64,000 nt of DNA from positions 56,979,863 to 57,043,862 of the forward strand of contig OZ025241.1 in NCBI GenBank assembly GCA_964019155.1, given 5' to 3'. The translations under genes and the position numbers were made by a program. Every line of letters starts with the position of its first letter. The first letter of the stretch is position 1. The notes under the pieces were generated by a model. The model searched no databases and had not been told where the DNA came from. It saw only the letters and a program-made list of their open reading frames with translations. Shown here piece by piece: positions 12,260-25,710 of the stretch. The stretch comes from Osedax fenrisi. Lineage: Eukaryota > Annelida > Polychaeta > Sabellida > Siboglinidae.

Positions 12260-12847
12260 TTTTTGTGTATTCATACATTAATATTATATACCCACCATCA
12301 TATATGAATAATATAAATTTGTTAATAAATCAATAGTATCTACAAATAAATTATATATATTAAATTAATATCAAAATAAATTTGTATTTAAAAATGTATG
12401 TTAAATATCAATACATACAGTTACATAACGACTATATCTATTCAGTACAATTTATTTATTCAAATTGCCTGTTATATACAACTTTATAGTGATTGAATTA
12501 TGAGTAATATTTCAATTAAAGCAATTAACAAGTTAAATTTGTGAAGCATGCGAAAGAAATCTATATTTGGAATAAAGTTGCAAGTAAGAAGTCCTGTATT
12601 TATACAAATCTCTTATTTTATAATCTAACATGTATTTTAGAAATTGCCATTTACTAGATTTGAATATACAATACGAAAATATTTTAAAATTAGAAATATG
12701 CGCATATACTTACATAAATTATAACTTCATTATAACTTTTTCACCTTTAGGGTTTAGTCGGTATTCGTTAACTTCCCACCGCACAAATACATTCCACGCC
12801 TATATATAGGCGTGTATATATACTCGTATGCATCGTACGTGTCGAAC
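12092..12847 (-). other. intron of the WD40 gene
   Basis: AT-rich interval between two in-phase exons. It contains a TA run at about 12224-12256 and the pyrimidine-rich acceptor region of the downstream exon. The donor is AAG|GTTCGA (minus strand). Confidence 0.6.
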
Positions 12848-13030
12848 CTTGCCAGTTTTGAAGACGTAAGATTTAAGTTTGCCGTCAAGATGGGTGACAA
12901 CGAGTGAGGCGTTCGGAGACTGACTCGCGCTGAAGATACTCCTCGAGTGATGCACGTACATCAGCTTCTTGACGCCGCTCTCGGGATGTACGTTGTCGTA
13001 GTGGGAGAACTGCACGTATGGTTCCTGCAG
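12848..13030 (-). CDS. WD40 protein exon, upstream of the 11906 exon
   Basis: A 61-codon minus-strand exon, phase 0 at both ends, after the acceptor aactaaag. It encodes LQEPYVQFSHYDNVHPESGV, a KKLMYVHHSRSIFSASQS segment and LVVTHLDGKLKSYVFKTGK. It joins directly to GVECFDYS of the next exon. The segment looks like two half-blades of a propeller, as in WDR49/WDR64. The preceding known exon (14644-14782) ends in phase 1 while this one starts in phase 0. At least one small exon between 13.03 and 14.64 kb is therefore missing from my reading, or the gene is damaged there. Confidence 0.75.
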
Positions 13031-13266
13031 CTTTAGTTTCTGTTCACGTGTGTATTGAGACTATAATACATACTTTCGTAGTATAGATATATGTAAACTA
13101 TGGTATACATGTATTGATAAAAGTACAGATATGTGCACCTCAAGCTATGGACATTTTATTTAAATTGTAATTGTATTAATTTCCGTAATATTGACCATAT
13201 TTTATTAAAGTGTATTTTTCTATATTTTTAGTTTATTCAAACTATATTAATTAAACAATTATAAAT

Positions 13267-13301
<35 letters not shown>

Positions 13302-13769
13302 AATGAGATATTGTAATAGATTGTTTTACCAAGTATAATCCTCAGTTACTTAACTAATAATTATTATAATGAGTGATTCATTAACGCATACATATTGATG
13401 ATGTAATATACTGTTATATTGAGTCATATTCTATAAATAGATATTTAATTGTGAATAGGATACAGTGATAACTTATTATGACTACACATGTACGTCGTAT
13501 TCTAAAGAGGTATCTATTTATTTAATAAATATATAAATTAAAATATTATTCAAAATTTGATACAAAATGATGATAAGCTTCATAATAAGCGTATATGGCA
13601 GTGATAATAGTAATGTAGTAGTAGTTGTGTTGGTAGTGGTTATAGTAGTTGTAGTAGTTAACCTGAAAAAGAAGAGCTATACTAATGGTTATCGGAAAAA
13701 AATAACCATAAATATAATCATGTGAATATATACAACAACCAAATATATTCGATTATACAGTAAACTCGG

Positions 13770-14240
13770 TATCTTAGAAAAATCACAGAAACTATATTGA
13801 ACCCTCGTTGACTTTGATTTGTTACTAATACTACTTTGGTGTTATCTGTATATGTATATAATAATAATTTTATATATCACATATATTTCTTCAGTCCCTT
13901 GAATTATGATATATCGAAAATTGAACTGTATATATATATAATATATATAGTCAACTATTGATATATTACATTATAACTCCGAACCCTGTTAACTCAGATT
14001 TGTTACAAATGCTTGCTTTTGCTGTGTACCTATGTAAATACATGTAAGAATCGACTCATATATCAGAAACTTGATATCTCAGACACATATATTCGGTCCC
14101 TTGAATTCCAGTATATAGAAAAATAGAACTGTATATATCTACAATAAGCTTCCGCTAACTTAAAATACAGAAATTGATTGTGTTGTATTTATATAACTAC
14201 ACATAATCACAATTCAATATCTCAGACACATTTTGTTCTT
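13770..14240. repeat. imperfect repeat of about 200 bp, two to three copies
   Basis: Two passages recur at about 190-200 bp spacing: cagtcccttgaatt (about 13893) and ggtcccttgaattc (about 14095), each followed by a cgaaaattgaactgtatata-type sequence; and aaccctcgttgac (13801) and aaccctgttaactc (13983), each followed by atttgttac. This is a diverged tandem repeat in an intron of the WD40 gene. The TATACAGTT-like edges recall Tigger/pogo termini, but I see no clean ends. Confidence 0.5.
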
Positions 14241-14247
14241 CGATTCT

Positions 14248-14483
14248 AAGTTAAATTAGTTAAATTTTTAAAATATATATTAAAATTACATATCTGATTT
14301 TGTTCCGTTTTTTTTTCCTTTTATTTGTTCATCATTTTGTTCATAGATTCATATTAATACATCATAAGTTAAATTAGTTAAATTTTTAAAATATATATTA
14401 AAATTACATATCTGATTTTGTTCCGTTTTTTTTTCCTTTTATTTGTTCATCATTTTGTTCATAGATTCATATTAATACATCAT
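14248..14483. repeat. tandem duplication, 2 x 118 bp
   Basis: Two essentially identical 118-bp copies, starting at 14248 and 14366. Each begins aagttaaattagttaaattt and includes a ttccgtttttttttcc tract. The lack of divergence suggests a recent event. It lies in an intron of the WD40 gene. Confidence 0.9.
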
Positions 14484-14643
14484 AAGCATATTTAACGATC
14501 CATCTAATATTTTATTATATTAAATGTAATAATATATTTAAATTTATATTAATATGTATACTTTTGATATTATCATAGTAACATTACAGAGATATGACTG
14601 CCCTATAGTTTTATTATACTGTATTTTTGAATATAATGCTTAC

Positions 14644-14782
14644 CAAATATTCGTGTTTCCTCAACAAATGTTCTCGGGAACTTCGAAGTTGCGTCAAAGA
14701 ACCTCAGATCTCTTCCGGTGGAAGCTAACACAACCTTCCTGCAGTTCTGCATCAGACAAGCATCCGTGATCCACTCTCTCAC
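14644..14782 (-). CDS. WD40 protein exon (WDR49/WDR64-like), most 5' exon seen
   Basis: A 139-bp minus-strand exon after a cacag acceptor, ending at a consensus donor TTTG|GTAAGC, phase 1 at its 3' end. It encodes VREWITDACLMQNCRKVVLA, STGRDLRFFDATSKFPRTF and VEETRIFG. The block EWxTDxxxMxNxxKxxxxSTGRDLRFFD is a hallmark of the WDR49/WDR64 family, conserved in ciliated animals as I remember it. Further 5' exons would lie at higher coordinates. The acceptor is only 26 bp from the target-site duplication of the hAT transposon at 14817, so that element sits in the upstream intron at the exon edge. Confidence 0.8.
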
Positions 14783-14816
14783 CTGTGTATAGGTACATCT
14801 TCATCATCAGTGTAGT

Positions 14817-17071
14817 TAGGGGCGTCGGAACAGGGGGGGCGGGGGGTATCGGACCCCCCCATTCAGATATATGGGGGGGGCTAAGTATGTTTTGCCCCCC
14901 CCATGAAATGTGTATTAATAAATTGTATATATATTAAATCTATTATATTGTCTTTGTTAATAAACATTTTTTCTAAAGAATGTTACCAAACATATGGGGG
15001 GGGGGGGCTAAGTATTATTTGCCCCCCCCCCCATCCATGAAATATGATAATATTCATGAGAGAATCTCTGAGAGATACTTGTTATCTGGCGATATTAAGA
15101 ATGAAATTATTCATCTATATAAATCTGAATTATTAAATATTTTATTATAAGATATTAATGGAAGTTTCTCAATTCAAAGTGATGGAATTCAAGATATATC
15201 CGGAAGTGAGCAGGACATTTTGGTGGTTCGATATTTGACATAAAAACTAGAAATTAAAGAAATATGCATATGAATATGCAATATGACTGAGGATACAACT
15301 TAAATATAGAAAATGTAATGTTATCTGAACTTTAACATCTTAACTTGCCTATTTCTAAATTAAGAAGACAGTCATATGACGGGTGCAGCTAATATGTCTG
15401 GTCAATATAATAGTGTAAATACTATAATAATGAATAGACAGCCATTACATTTTTATACACAATGTGGAGCTCATCGCATAAACTTAATAGCATATTCATT
15501 AGATAATAATATAAATATAAGAAAAGCCTTGAGAGTGGTTCATGATTTGGGATTATTATATGACAAACGATCAAATTCCGGATTGTATATAATACTAATA
15601 ATAACAAAGCAAATATATTGAAACCATTATGCCTAACAAGATAGACTGGAAAAGCATGTATTAAAACAACATTAGCTCAATATAGTTATATAATCTATGC
15701 ACTGAAATAATATAAAGAATTAGATTATATTACCAATGACCACAAATATATTGCAAATTTATTATTAAAAAATATGAATAAGTCAAATATTTTTTCTAGG
15801 AATATTTAAAGTTTGATATTTGAAAGCTTGGATATGAAGGTGAAAGCTTTCATGATATCAACAAATACTATTGAAGGTAACATTTATAAAAAATATACTT
15901 GAAAGAATATATGATTATAATTATAATAAAAATCAATAATAAATAAACATAAAGGATCAGATAATAATAAAGATGATTCTAATTAAATTTAATAATGATA
16001 GAAATAATTTGCACACATTCATTGAAGATATAGAAACAAAAGTATTTTATATATACAAGTTTTTATATAGATTCAAGGCTAATAACATACTTTTATAAAC
16101 ATATTATATAAACATTTTATAAAATTCATATAAATTATTATAAATATGTATGAAATGAATAGTAATGAAAGTTCAAAAGACTATGTAAGATACCTCATCT
16201 AGATAAAATAATATAACATTATTAATGTTATGTTAATATAATAATGTGATTAGATATGATCAGTTAATATGTTAATATACTTTATCAATAATATTTACAG
16301 AATAAAATATACTGAGTTGTTTGATTCCATAATGATGAAAATTAAAACCTAATTTTATACTAAGAAAACATTATTTATACATTCTTATAAATTAAAGTAA
16401 TCATTATTACAAATAATATAATTCATGAAAAAAAGGTTTGTTTTTTTAGATTAATCTTATTAATCCTATTCATTTACTACACTAAACAGATGTTATTTAA
16501 AAATATATAAAGAATTAACGATTGAAAAATCGAATTTCCATATGTTCAAATCAATAAATAAGGTCAATACCATCTGAAGAGGATAAACATATATATGATG
16601 GAACAATCTCCTAAAATTCAAAAAATATTTTCCGACATAATAGATTTGATAAATTGTATTGGTTTGTCCCTCAAGTTCTGTCATGTTAGCGTGGATGTAG
16701 TAAGCTACGAATAATAAATACGTTGTTACGGTCTACTATGCTAGATAGTAGATTCAATGCATTAGTATTGGAAAATATCAATCAAAAAATAATTCACACA
16801 ATTGAGATGGGTATATTTATAAATAAAATCTATATTTATGTAATAATAAATTATGAAATGTTTATTATTTATTTTCTAATATATTCCTACTTATTATTAT
16901 TAAAATTAAATATCATTAATTGCATATATTAAAGGGTTAACATAGACTAAAGAGGTATACGATATTAATAAGATATAGTTAGTAATTATATTAGTAATAA
17001 ATAATAGGATATATAATATAAAATAGAAATAAATAGCCCCCCCCATACAAAATATCGTTCCGACGCCCCTA
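14817..17071 (+). mobile_element. hAT transposon with perfect 8-bp TSD and 15-bp TIRs
   Basis: The left end taggggcgtcggaac and right end gttccgacgccccta are perfect 15-bp inverted repeats. Both are flanked by agtgtagt (14809-14816 and 17072-17079). The subterminal regions hold long G and C runs able to fold (14832-14905, 14995-15035, 17038-17045). The element is 2255 bp and contains a decayed transposase gene on the plus strand. It lies in an intron of the minus-strand WD40 gene, in opposite orientation. Confidence 0.92.
15050..15950 (+). pseudogene. hAT transposase relic (ZMYM1/DUF4371-like)
   Basis: Broken coding pieces in at least two frames. Around 15080-15240 a frame reads LSGDIKNEIIHLYKSELLNI, then SFSIQSDGIQDISG and EQDILVVRYLT. 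A longer open piece at 15376-15621 reads MTGAANMSGQYNSVNTIIMN, then PLHFYTQCGAHRINLIAYS. The pattern (D)GAANMSGxYxxV...C.AHxxNL is the conserved core of hAT-type transposases of the zinc-finger-MYM-1-like/DUF4371 group. The reading frame is lost after about 15620, and only short AT-rich pieces remain before the right TIR. The gene is non-functional, with multiple stops and an apparent large deletion of the C-terminal dimerisation domain. Confidence 0.8.
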
Positions 17072-17079
17072 AGTGTAGT

Positions 17080-17624
17080 AATACATGATCTCTATCTCAT
17101 CTATTGTTATCTTGAATACATTGTTATCTTGGCTATTATCTACTATTGATAATGAGACAACTTGAGATAATGTTTAATATCACGATGAAACTAAACATGA
17201 ATCTAACAACAATATCAGGGAAAGAAACTGACGTTATTATATTACTGTATGTTATATATATATATATTTCATAATTAAATTATACTTATATTTATTTTAA
17301 TATAATAATATATTTTCATCTACTCTCAACCATGTAACATTATATGAACTTTTAACTATAGAAATTATTAACTGTATGCATAGATGAATGTAAAAATATA
17401 AATATCACTTGTAGTATGAGATATTCGTAATATAATTTAATATCAAATTCATACTTTTTCGAATATTACTAATATGTGTTAATATTTAGTGGTAATAGGG
17501 AGGGTGTAATTACTTTGTGAAATACACACTTACTCATATATATACTCAAGTTTTCTTGTGAATATACATGATAGAATACACATTAGGTAATCAATGCAGG
17601 TTAGTAGTGGTCAATATTAGTAGT
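17080..17624. other. AT-rich sequence, no gene seen
   Basis: No coding or repeat structure beyond AT richness; it runs into the trinucleotide microsatellite. Confidence 0.5.
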
Positions 17625-19082
<1,458 letters not shown>

Positions 19083-21520
19083 TTATTTAATGGATAGGCC
19101 GGCAAACGTAAAGGTGAATGGCAGTGGCTTACTGGTTTTATTCTGACTGATATAAATGATTTGAGTTTTCATAGGGTTAATTTGCAACGAGTTAATCGTG
19201 AACCAGGTAATTAATTCTAGTATACAACTGGTTAGACGTGCATGTGCAGATATGTCATCATGACTATTGGCCTGGGTATAAATTTGAAAGTCATCGGCGA
19301 ACGTGTGGAACAATATCGTTGGGTGATTTAAGAATATTTTAAAAATTGGAGATAAGTAGATATTAAATAATATCGGTCCAAGTACTGAGCCTTGGGGTAC
19401 TCCGTGTGTGTGGAGACGTGGTTTTGAGCATTTTGATCTATGTGATCTATTTTGATCTATGTATGATTTGAGTAAGGATAGCGCTATGGTTCGGAAGCCG
19501 ATAGCAAATAATCTATTGATCAGTGCATCGTGCTTTAATGTGTCGAATGCTGCAGACATATCTAGTAATACAAGAAGCGTCCCATGATTATTCATTTGAA
19601 TATCGCTGACTACTTTGCAAAGTGCGGTCTCAGTGCTTTTGCATGGTGTGTATGCACTTTGATGTGGATGTAGAATATTATTAATCGTGAGATAGGACAC
19701 TATTTGATGGCTAATGCAGCGTTCGAAAAGTTTTGAAAACATTTTTAATTGCGAAATTGGTCGATAGTTTTTGAGATCATTGGGATCAGACTTAATTTTT
19801 TTGATTTTCGGGGTTATAATAGCATTTTTCATGCTATCGTGAAATGATGCAGTTAACAGTGATCTACAGATGATATATTGAAGGTGAGGAGCTATTAACC
19901 GTGCTAATTGGTGTAAAATACTTATAGGCAGAGGATCATTTAATGAAGTCGATTTGCTAGATTTAATCAAATTTATGATGAGATCAGTTGTTGGTGGGAT
20001 AAATGTTTCGAATAAGCAAGTATTGTCATATAATGAGTGTAGTGTCGTGAAACAATGTGGTAACGAGTTAATAATAATATTGATTTTGCTATTAAAAAAT
20101 TAACTAAAATTCTGTGCACAATTCAAGTCAGTTTCATTATTTGGTAATTGATTTTTACAATTTCTACCTAGTAGATCATTGGCGAGTTTAAATAACTTTT
20201 TCTGATCTCTGCCGGCGTCTGTGATCGATTGAAGGTTGTAATTGGATCTTTTTTTCTGTAACAGGTGATTATGTTGGCATTGTAATTGTCGGAATGATGT
20301 AAGGTTCTTGATGGTATTAGATTTGCGGTATTTTCGTTCGAAACTTCTAAGATGTCTTCTATTGTTCGAACATTCTTCATCGTACCATTCATGTTTATAT
20401 CTTTCAGTGATGTTTAGTGATTTCAATGGAGCGAATATATTTAATTGTTCACTTAGATTATAGACTGCAGTTTAATGTCTCAATTGAGTGAATGCCAGTT
20501 GAGTTAGAGAGTGAGTTTGCAACGCTAACTTTAAATTTATCCATATCAATAGAAGATATTTTTCTATAGCTGATGTTTTTCTTTGCTTGTGATGGTTTTG
20601 ATGAATGTATTAAATACGTAATAGCATAATGATCTGAGAAAAGAATTGATTGCTCAAAGTCTGATGCTATAGTATTATTTGTTCTAGTAATGATTTGATC
20701 GAGGATATTTCCACATGTATGTGTGGGAAAATCAATATGTTGTTTCAAATTGTTATTCTCCAATAAATCGAGGAAATCAGTACTTGACGCCAGACTGATT
20801 TTGTTGACGTGGATGTTGAGGTCTCCGAGGATGATTGTATTTTGAGTTGTGTTTGGTGTTACATGTTCTATGAAGTCACTTATAAAAATTTTTAAATCTA
20901 GGTTAGGAGGTCGATAAATAATGAAAACTTTGATGGCTGGATGATATCTTCTTGTGATTATACAGATAACCAATTCCATAGATGTTGTTACAATATGTTT
21001 CAGTGTAGATATAGTGATTGTTGAATGATATAGAATACCTAAACCACCACCTCTACCGGTTCTAGGGAAATTAACAAAATTATAGGGTGGAGCCGATAGT
21101 AGTGATTGTGTAGGCTTATTGATCTCTCGCATCCATGTTTCGGTGATGAAGGCAATGACGATAGAGTTCAGATTACAGAAATTTAATAAATCGGTTTTGT
21201 TACATATTGAGTGGGCATTTATGAGTACTGCCTGCATTAGTCGCGGGCAGTTGTCTCTGATTTTCGTTACTGTTCTTCGGATTATGCGGGTTTGTGAGTT
21301 TTTTCTGATTGGTTGGCTTGTACTATTATCGTTTCGGAAGATTGTTCCGGTTCGTTGGATTGTACCGGTTTGTCTGGTACTTTTATCGTTGTGATATAAT
21401 GGTTTTTTGAGATACGATTATAATGTACAACATGTTTTAATGTTGAGTCTTCATTAGCGTTATTTAGTTCGGTTGCCTCATCTCTTAGTTTTCTAAGTTT
21501 AGTTTGATCTTCGAATGTTA
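19083..21520 (-). mobile_element. CR1/Jockey-superfamily non-LTR retrotransposon, degraded
   Basis: Minus strand. From the 5' side: an ORF1 tail at about 21510-21270 (EDQTKLRKLRDEATELNNAN); an endonuclease domain at 21237-20458 with LINAHSICNKTDLL, ITETWM, GRGGGLGILY, ILGDLNIHV and SDHYAI; a linker at 20426-20100 with ITDAGRDQKKLFKLANDLLG; and the reverse transcriptase at 19970-19083 with NYRPISQLKMFSKLFE, LVLLDMSAAFDTLKHD, HGVPQGSVLGPILF and the catalytic FADD. The three pieces are separated by stops or frameshifts and the coding stops shortly after the catalytic box (INPMKTQIIYIS). The copy lacks the RT thumb and 3' end and is dead. ORF1 and ORF2 overlap in different frames near 21270-21420. 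Clade assignment (CR1/L2-like) is from motif wording only. The plus-strand ORF at 21119-21394 is antisense. Confidence 0.9.
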
Positions 21521-21769
21521 GATCATTATATAATAATAATTGTTATTAAATTTTCTAATTATTTTGACTTATTTGATACTGTTACTGTTATTTGTTACTG
21601 TTTAATAAGATATTTATAATATAAATAAGTTATAATACATTTATAAGTTAAATACATGTCAGATAGTTTTAAGTTATGAGTCATAAGTTATGAAATTATT
21701 GTATATATATATATATATTAAACAAATTTTCTACAAATATTTTTTTAAATATAAATAAATTTCAACATA

Positions 21770-22230
21770 TGAGACGTACCCGACCCAGCTTTGCTAGGTT
21801 TTTGATTGTTTGCCTATCTATTATTTATAACTTATAGCTATTTCTGATTCTACATTGCTTGTATACACAATAAAATAAATGTTAGCTAAATACAAACAAA
21901 TGTAGATAAATATTTGTTTTTAATATTACAAAAATTAGTGGATAATTTAATATTATTTAAATTATTTAATATTTCAAAAAATATATTAAAAAAACAACAA
22001 ATATTTCAAATATTACAAAATATGTTTTAAAAAAATGTCGAAAACCCAAATGGTACCCGAACTGGCGTTGCTCGGTATTTGATTGCTAGAATATCTATTA
22101 TTTATTAATTATAGCTATTCATGATTATACATTACTAGTATATGAAATAACATACATTTTAGTTAAATAAAAATAAATTTATAAAAATATTTGTTAAAAA
22201 ATGTATTTAATAACTAGAGGAAAAATATTT
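21770..22230. repeat. two direct copies of a dispersed repeat, about 270 bp apart
   Basis: Copy one (about 21775-21900) starts gtacccgacccagctttgct and copy two (about 22055-22175) starts gtacccgaactggcgttgct. Both continue with related sequence (attgnttgcc or attgctagaa, tatctattatttat, tatagctatt). The GC-rich heads suggest old mobile element fragments. No coding sequence seen. Confidence 0.6.
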
Positions 22231-22331
22231 CAAAATATATTTTAAAAAATACAACAAATATTTCAATATATTACAAAATAAATTAAAAAAATATGTTCTA
22301 AAAATATTTTTAAATATATAATATTTAATCT

Positions 22332-22911
22332 AAGGGCTGTTCTACATGAGCAATATATTCCAGCAATTTCGCAATGAATTCTTAAGAATTCCAGTTTCAA
22401 AATCTCCTAGTGGTATAAATTTTATGGTGTTCACAATTATGAGCAATCTATTTTGTCAGTAGATTTCTTAAAAATATATGCATTAGATGAACTTATGAAC
22501 TTAAGTTTATTAATTATCATAAAGTGGTAATATATATATATTCATAATTTAATAATTATATAAGGAATTATATATTATAATTATAATTATTAATTAATTA
22601 TTAGGAATTATTTATTAATTATTAATTAAACGATCGTTAACGATTAAATAACATAATTTTAATCAATTATAATCGTAAACGATTATAAATAGATTGACCC
22701 ATAGAAAGGTAAACGCGTATGCATTAATACTCGTCAGTATACTTGTGCGTGCGTTTATTTACCAATTGCATAAATTGTCAAAAAATTAGAATAAATTCGG
22801 ATTAGAACATTTATCAATAATCGCAGAAAAAACACAGACAGTCACATTTTGGCAATTCTTAAGAATTCCATTGCGAAATTACTGGAATAGATTACATGTA
22901 AACAGCGCTTT
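22332..22911. mobile_element. MITE with about 60-bp terminal inverted repeats
   Basis: The left arm (22332-22393) and right arm (22850-22911) are inverted copies. Shared blocks include ctgtt, tacatg, attccag, aatttcgcaatg and aattcttaagaatt. The interior is AT-rich without an ORF. The arms could fold into a long hairpin. The ends (agggctgtt / aacagcgctt) do not show a clear target-site duplication; TTAA follows the right end but lies a few bases outside the left. The superfamily is not assigned. Confidence 0.75.
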
Positions 22912-23339
22912 AAATAATATATCAACAATTAGTTGAAAAATATAAAAAATATTTCAAATAATATTTTACAAAATACAAAAAATATAAAAATATATTACAA
23001 AATATATTTTTTTTAAATGTCGAAAAATATTTTAAAATTTACAAAAAATATAAAAAATATTTAAATAATTTTTTTTTAAATATTTCAAAAAAATGTTTAA
23101 AAATATTTCAAACAAATTATTATCATTATCCATGTGTGCATTGAACGTCGTACAATTGTTGATATTTATAATTATATAATTACTTCTTCTTCATCATCAT
23201 TTTATGATTGTATTCATCTTTGTGTAATTAAGAAATTAGATAATACTATTACTCCTCTCTTCTCTACAATTATAATTATAATATATATTAATATATTAAA
23301 TGTATTTACTAAATAACTATGACATTCTGAAATTCTTTA

Positions 23340-24825
23340 AATAATCTTTTACATGTCCAATCATAATAAGACAACCTCTAGATTCTAATGATGTTGGTAA
23401 TTTTAAACCTATATCCATGCTTGCTATTATAGGTGAATATTTTAGAAAAAAATAGCTTATATAAATTATAATAAACTTTTTGAAGTGCATATGGGCCATA
23501 ATACTGAAACTGCATTTCTCATTATCATGAATTATATTTATTTCTCTTTAGATAAATATAGCCGTATTAAATTATTATAACTTGACCTTTCATCTAAATT
23601 TGATATTATATCTCATGAGATATACCATGCATGGTATAGGTATAATTACTTACTTATCATTAGTGATGTAAACGTTTTGGTTTTTCAGTTCGAATATCGA
23701 TTAATCGAACTATTCGAAAATGTCGAATAGTTTAAAAATAAATATTAAATTATTCGAAAATATCGAATAATTATTTTCACTATTCGAATAAATAGAATAT
23801 TTATACTATACTTCGAATAGTTAAAAAATATATACAAATAATATAATATGTAAAACTCATCGATGTAAAGAAAGCCTTTCTTTATACACTATTGTTAATA
23901 TATATTATATTTAAACGGTGTCTAAATAAAATAATAATAAATAATAATAAAATAATATCGATGGTAAAACTATGTAAGCCAGATGTAGTACGGCGGGCGA
24001 TGACTCGCGACTACATCCGTGCTATTTGAATGTTTAAACACGCGTGTATTAATAGATGAGGGAGGAGCTAAGTACGTATCATAAACTATGATTATGTAGT
24101 ACTCACTAATTGATGTTTGTATGATATATTGTATTATTTATAACTCTATGTAGAAATATCATGTATAGAAATAGGTACACTTATTAACTATCTTAGTGCA
24201 TGTATGTGTTTGTTTTTTATGTATGTATGTATGTATGTATGTATGTATGTATATAATTATGTAGGTAAATGTGTAGGTAGGTAGGTAAGTAGCTTGGTAG
24301 GTATATAGGTAAGTAGCTTGGTAGGTTTATAGGTAGAGAGGTAGGTATACCTAGCTATAGCTAGGTAGATAGATATGCAGAGGAGTAGGTATAGAAGTAG
24401 GTAGAGAAGTAGGTAGGTAGGTAGATAATTATGCAGGGAGTTAAGTAGGTAATTTTAAGGAAATCAAGTGACATTATTCGAAAATATCGATATCCAAAAT
24501 TTCATTAATCGAAGATTTAGATATCTAAATTTTTGAATTTTCAATTATTCAAAGATTTCGACATCACAAATTTCACTATTAGAAGATATCGAAATCTTCT
24601 ATTTTCATCAATTTTTACATCACTACTTATCATTAGACTATCACTAATGGGAAAAATTAGAGATATGTTTATATCTATAACATTTATATCCTATATCTAT
24701 ACTTTAAAAAATACAATTTATACTCATCAAATATAGAACTTATTCGGTTTATATTCATATTTGTATTTCATCTGGGCATATTTCATTAAATGGGGTTCTA
24801 CATGCATCCACACTAGGTCCTAAAT

Positions 24826-24872
<47 letters not shown>

Positions 24873-25710
24873 ATGACATTCAAATGTAAGCTGAATCTTG
24901 TTATCATGATTAATTAATGTCATGCACGAATAATATAGGTTACATAAGTGGCTATTGATTTACATAATAACTTACTTATAAATATTAGTAAAACTATGCT
25001 CTTAATTATTACTCTTTCGAATTTTGCTTATTCTGATATTATTTTTGATAATCATTTAATTATTTCTTCATATAAAATCAAATTCCTTAGAATATATGTT
25101 CAAGTAATTTATTACAGTAAGATCATGTTACATATTTATGTAAATAAGATATAAATTACATAATATAAATATTATTCAAAAATATCTAGGCAATATATCC
25201 TACCAATAAAGTCAACTATTCGACTTATTGAAAAGTTAGTTTAATCGAAGAATCTGTGAAGTAGAAATTTAGAAAATATTCTTCGGAAATTTTTTATTTT
25301 AATTAAGTTCAAATTATGGCAATATAAATTTAATTAAAGCCCATAATTTATATATTTAAAAATATTAAACGTGTTTTTTGAGTTGTATAAATTATATTTA
25401 ATATACCATATTCTAATAGTTTTCGACTAGTTAGTATCTACTAAAATTTAAATGAGTAGGCGTATCTTTCAGAATTAATTACAGATTGTTATTTTTAATT
25501 AAAAAGATATGTATTTCTGTAGAACCTTCCTGTTTATCAAGGATATTATCAGCGAATATAACTGGCTATTCGAGGCGTTATCCAATATAACTGGAATAGG
25601 GACGTTGTCGAATGGAAATCATAAATAGGTCTTTCAGGATATATACTATTACGCTGTGGAATAAGCTACCTCTGGAGATAACAAATTTGGAAGTTGAGGA
25701 GGGGGAGGAG
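23340..25710 (+). mobile_element. CR1/Jockey-type reverse transcriptase remnant, split by a MITE
   Basis: Decayed plus-strand RT, readable only in fragments. Before the MITE: GNFKPISMLAIIGEYF (about 23395), GHNTETAFLIIMNYIYFSLD (about 23495) and LDLSSKFDIISHE (23581, the first catalytic Asp box). After the MITE: RLSLMGKIRDMF (about 24634), NGVLHASTLGP (about 24790, a decayed GVPQGSVLGP box), YVDDIQM (about 24866, the second catalytic box), LHNNLLINISKTMLL (about 24957) and the C-terminal SFRIYTITLWNKLPLEITNL (about 25630). Order and spacing match a non-LTR RT. Many frames are shifted, so this is an old copy. The TA run at 24827-24868 lies exactly where the family has an Ile-Tyr-rich stretch, so it seems to have expanded from coding DNA. 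Confidence 0.75.
23661..24625. mobile_element. hAT-type non-autonomous element, 965 bp, perfect 8-bp TSD
   Basis: Starts tagtgatgtaaac and ends tttttacatcacta. Both sides are flanked by cttatcat (23653-23660 and 24626-24633). The subterminal regions on both sides are rich in attcgaaaatatcgaat-type repeats, in opposite orientation. The middle holds (GTAT)n at 24221-24251 and a gtaggtaggtag-type repeat at 24265-24430. No ORF. It interrupts the RT remnant at 23340-25710. Confidence 0.9.

Noticed and set aside
21119..21394. Plus-strand ORF of 91 residues
   Set aside because: Antisense of the ORF1/ORF2 junction of the minus-strand retrotransposon.
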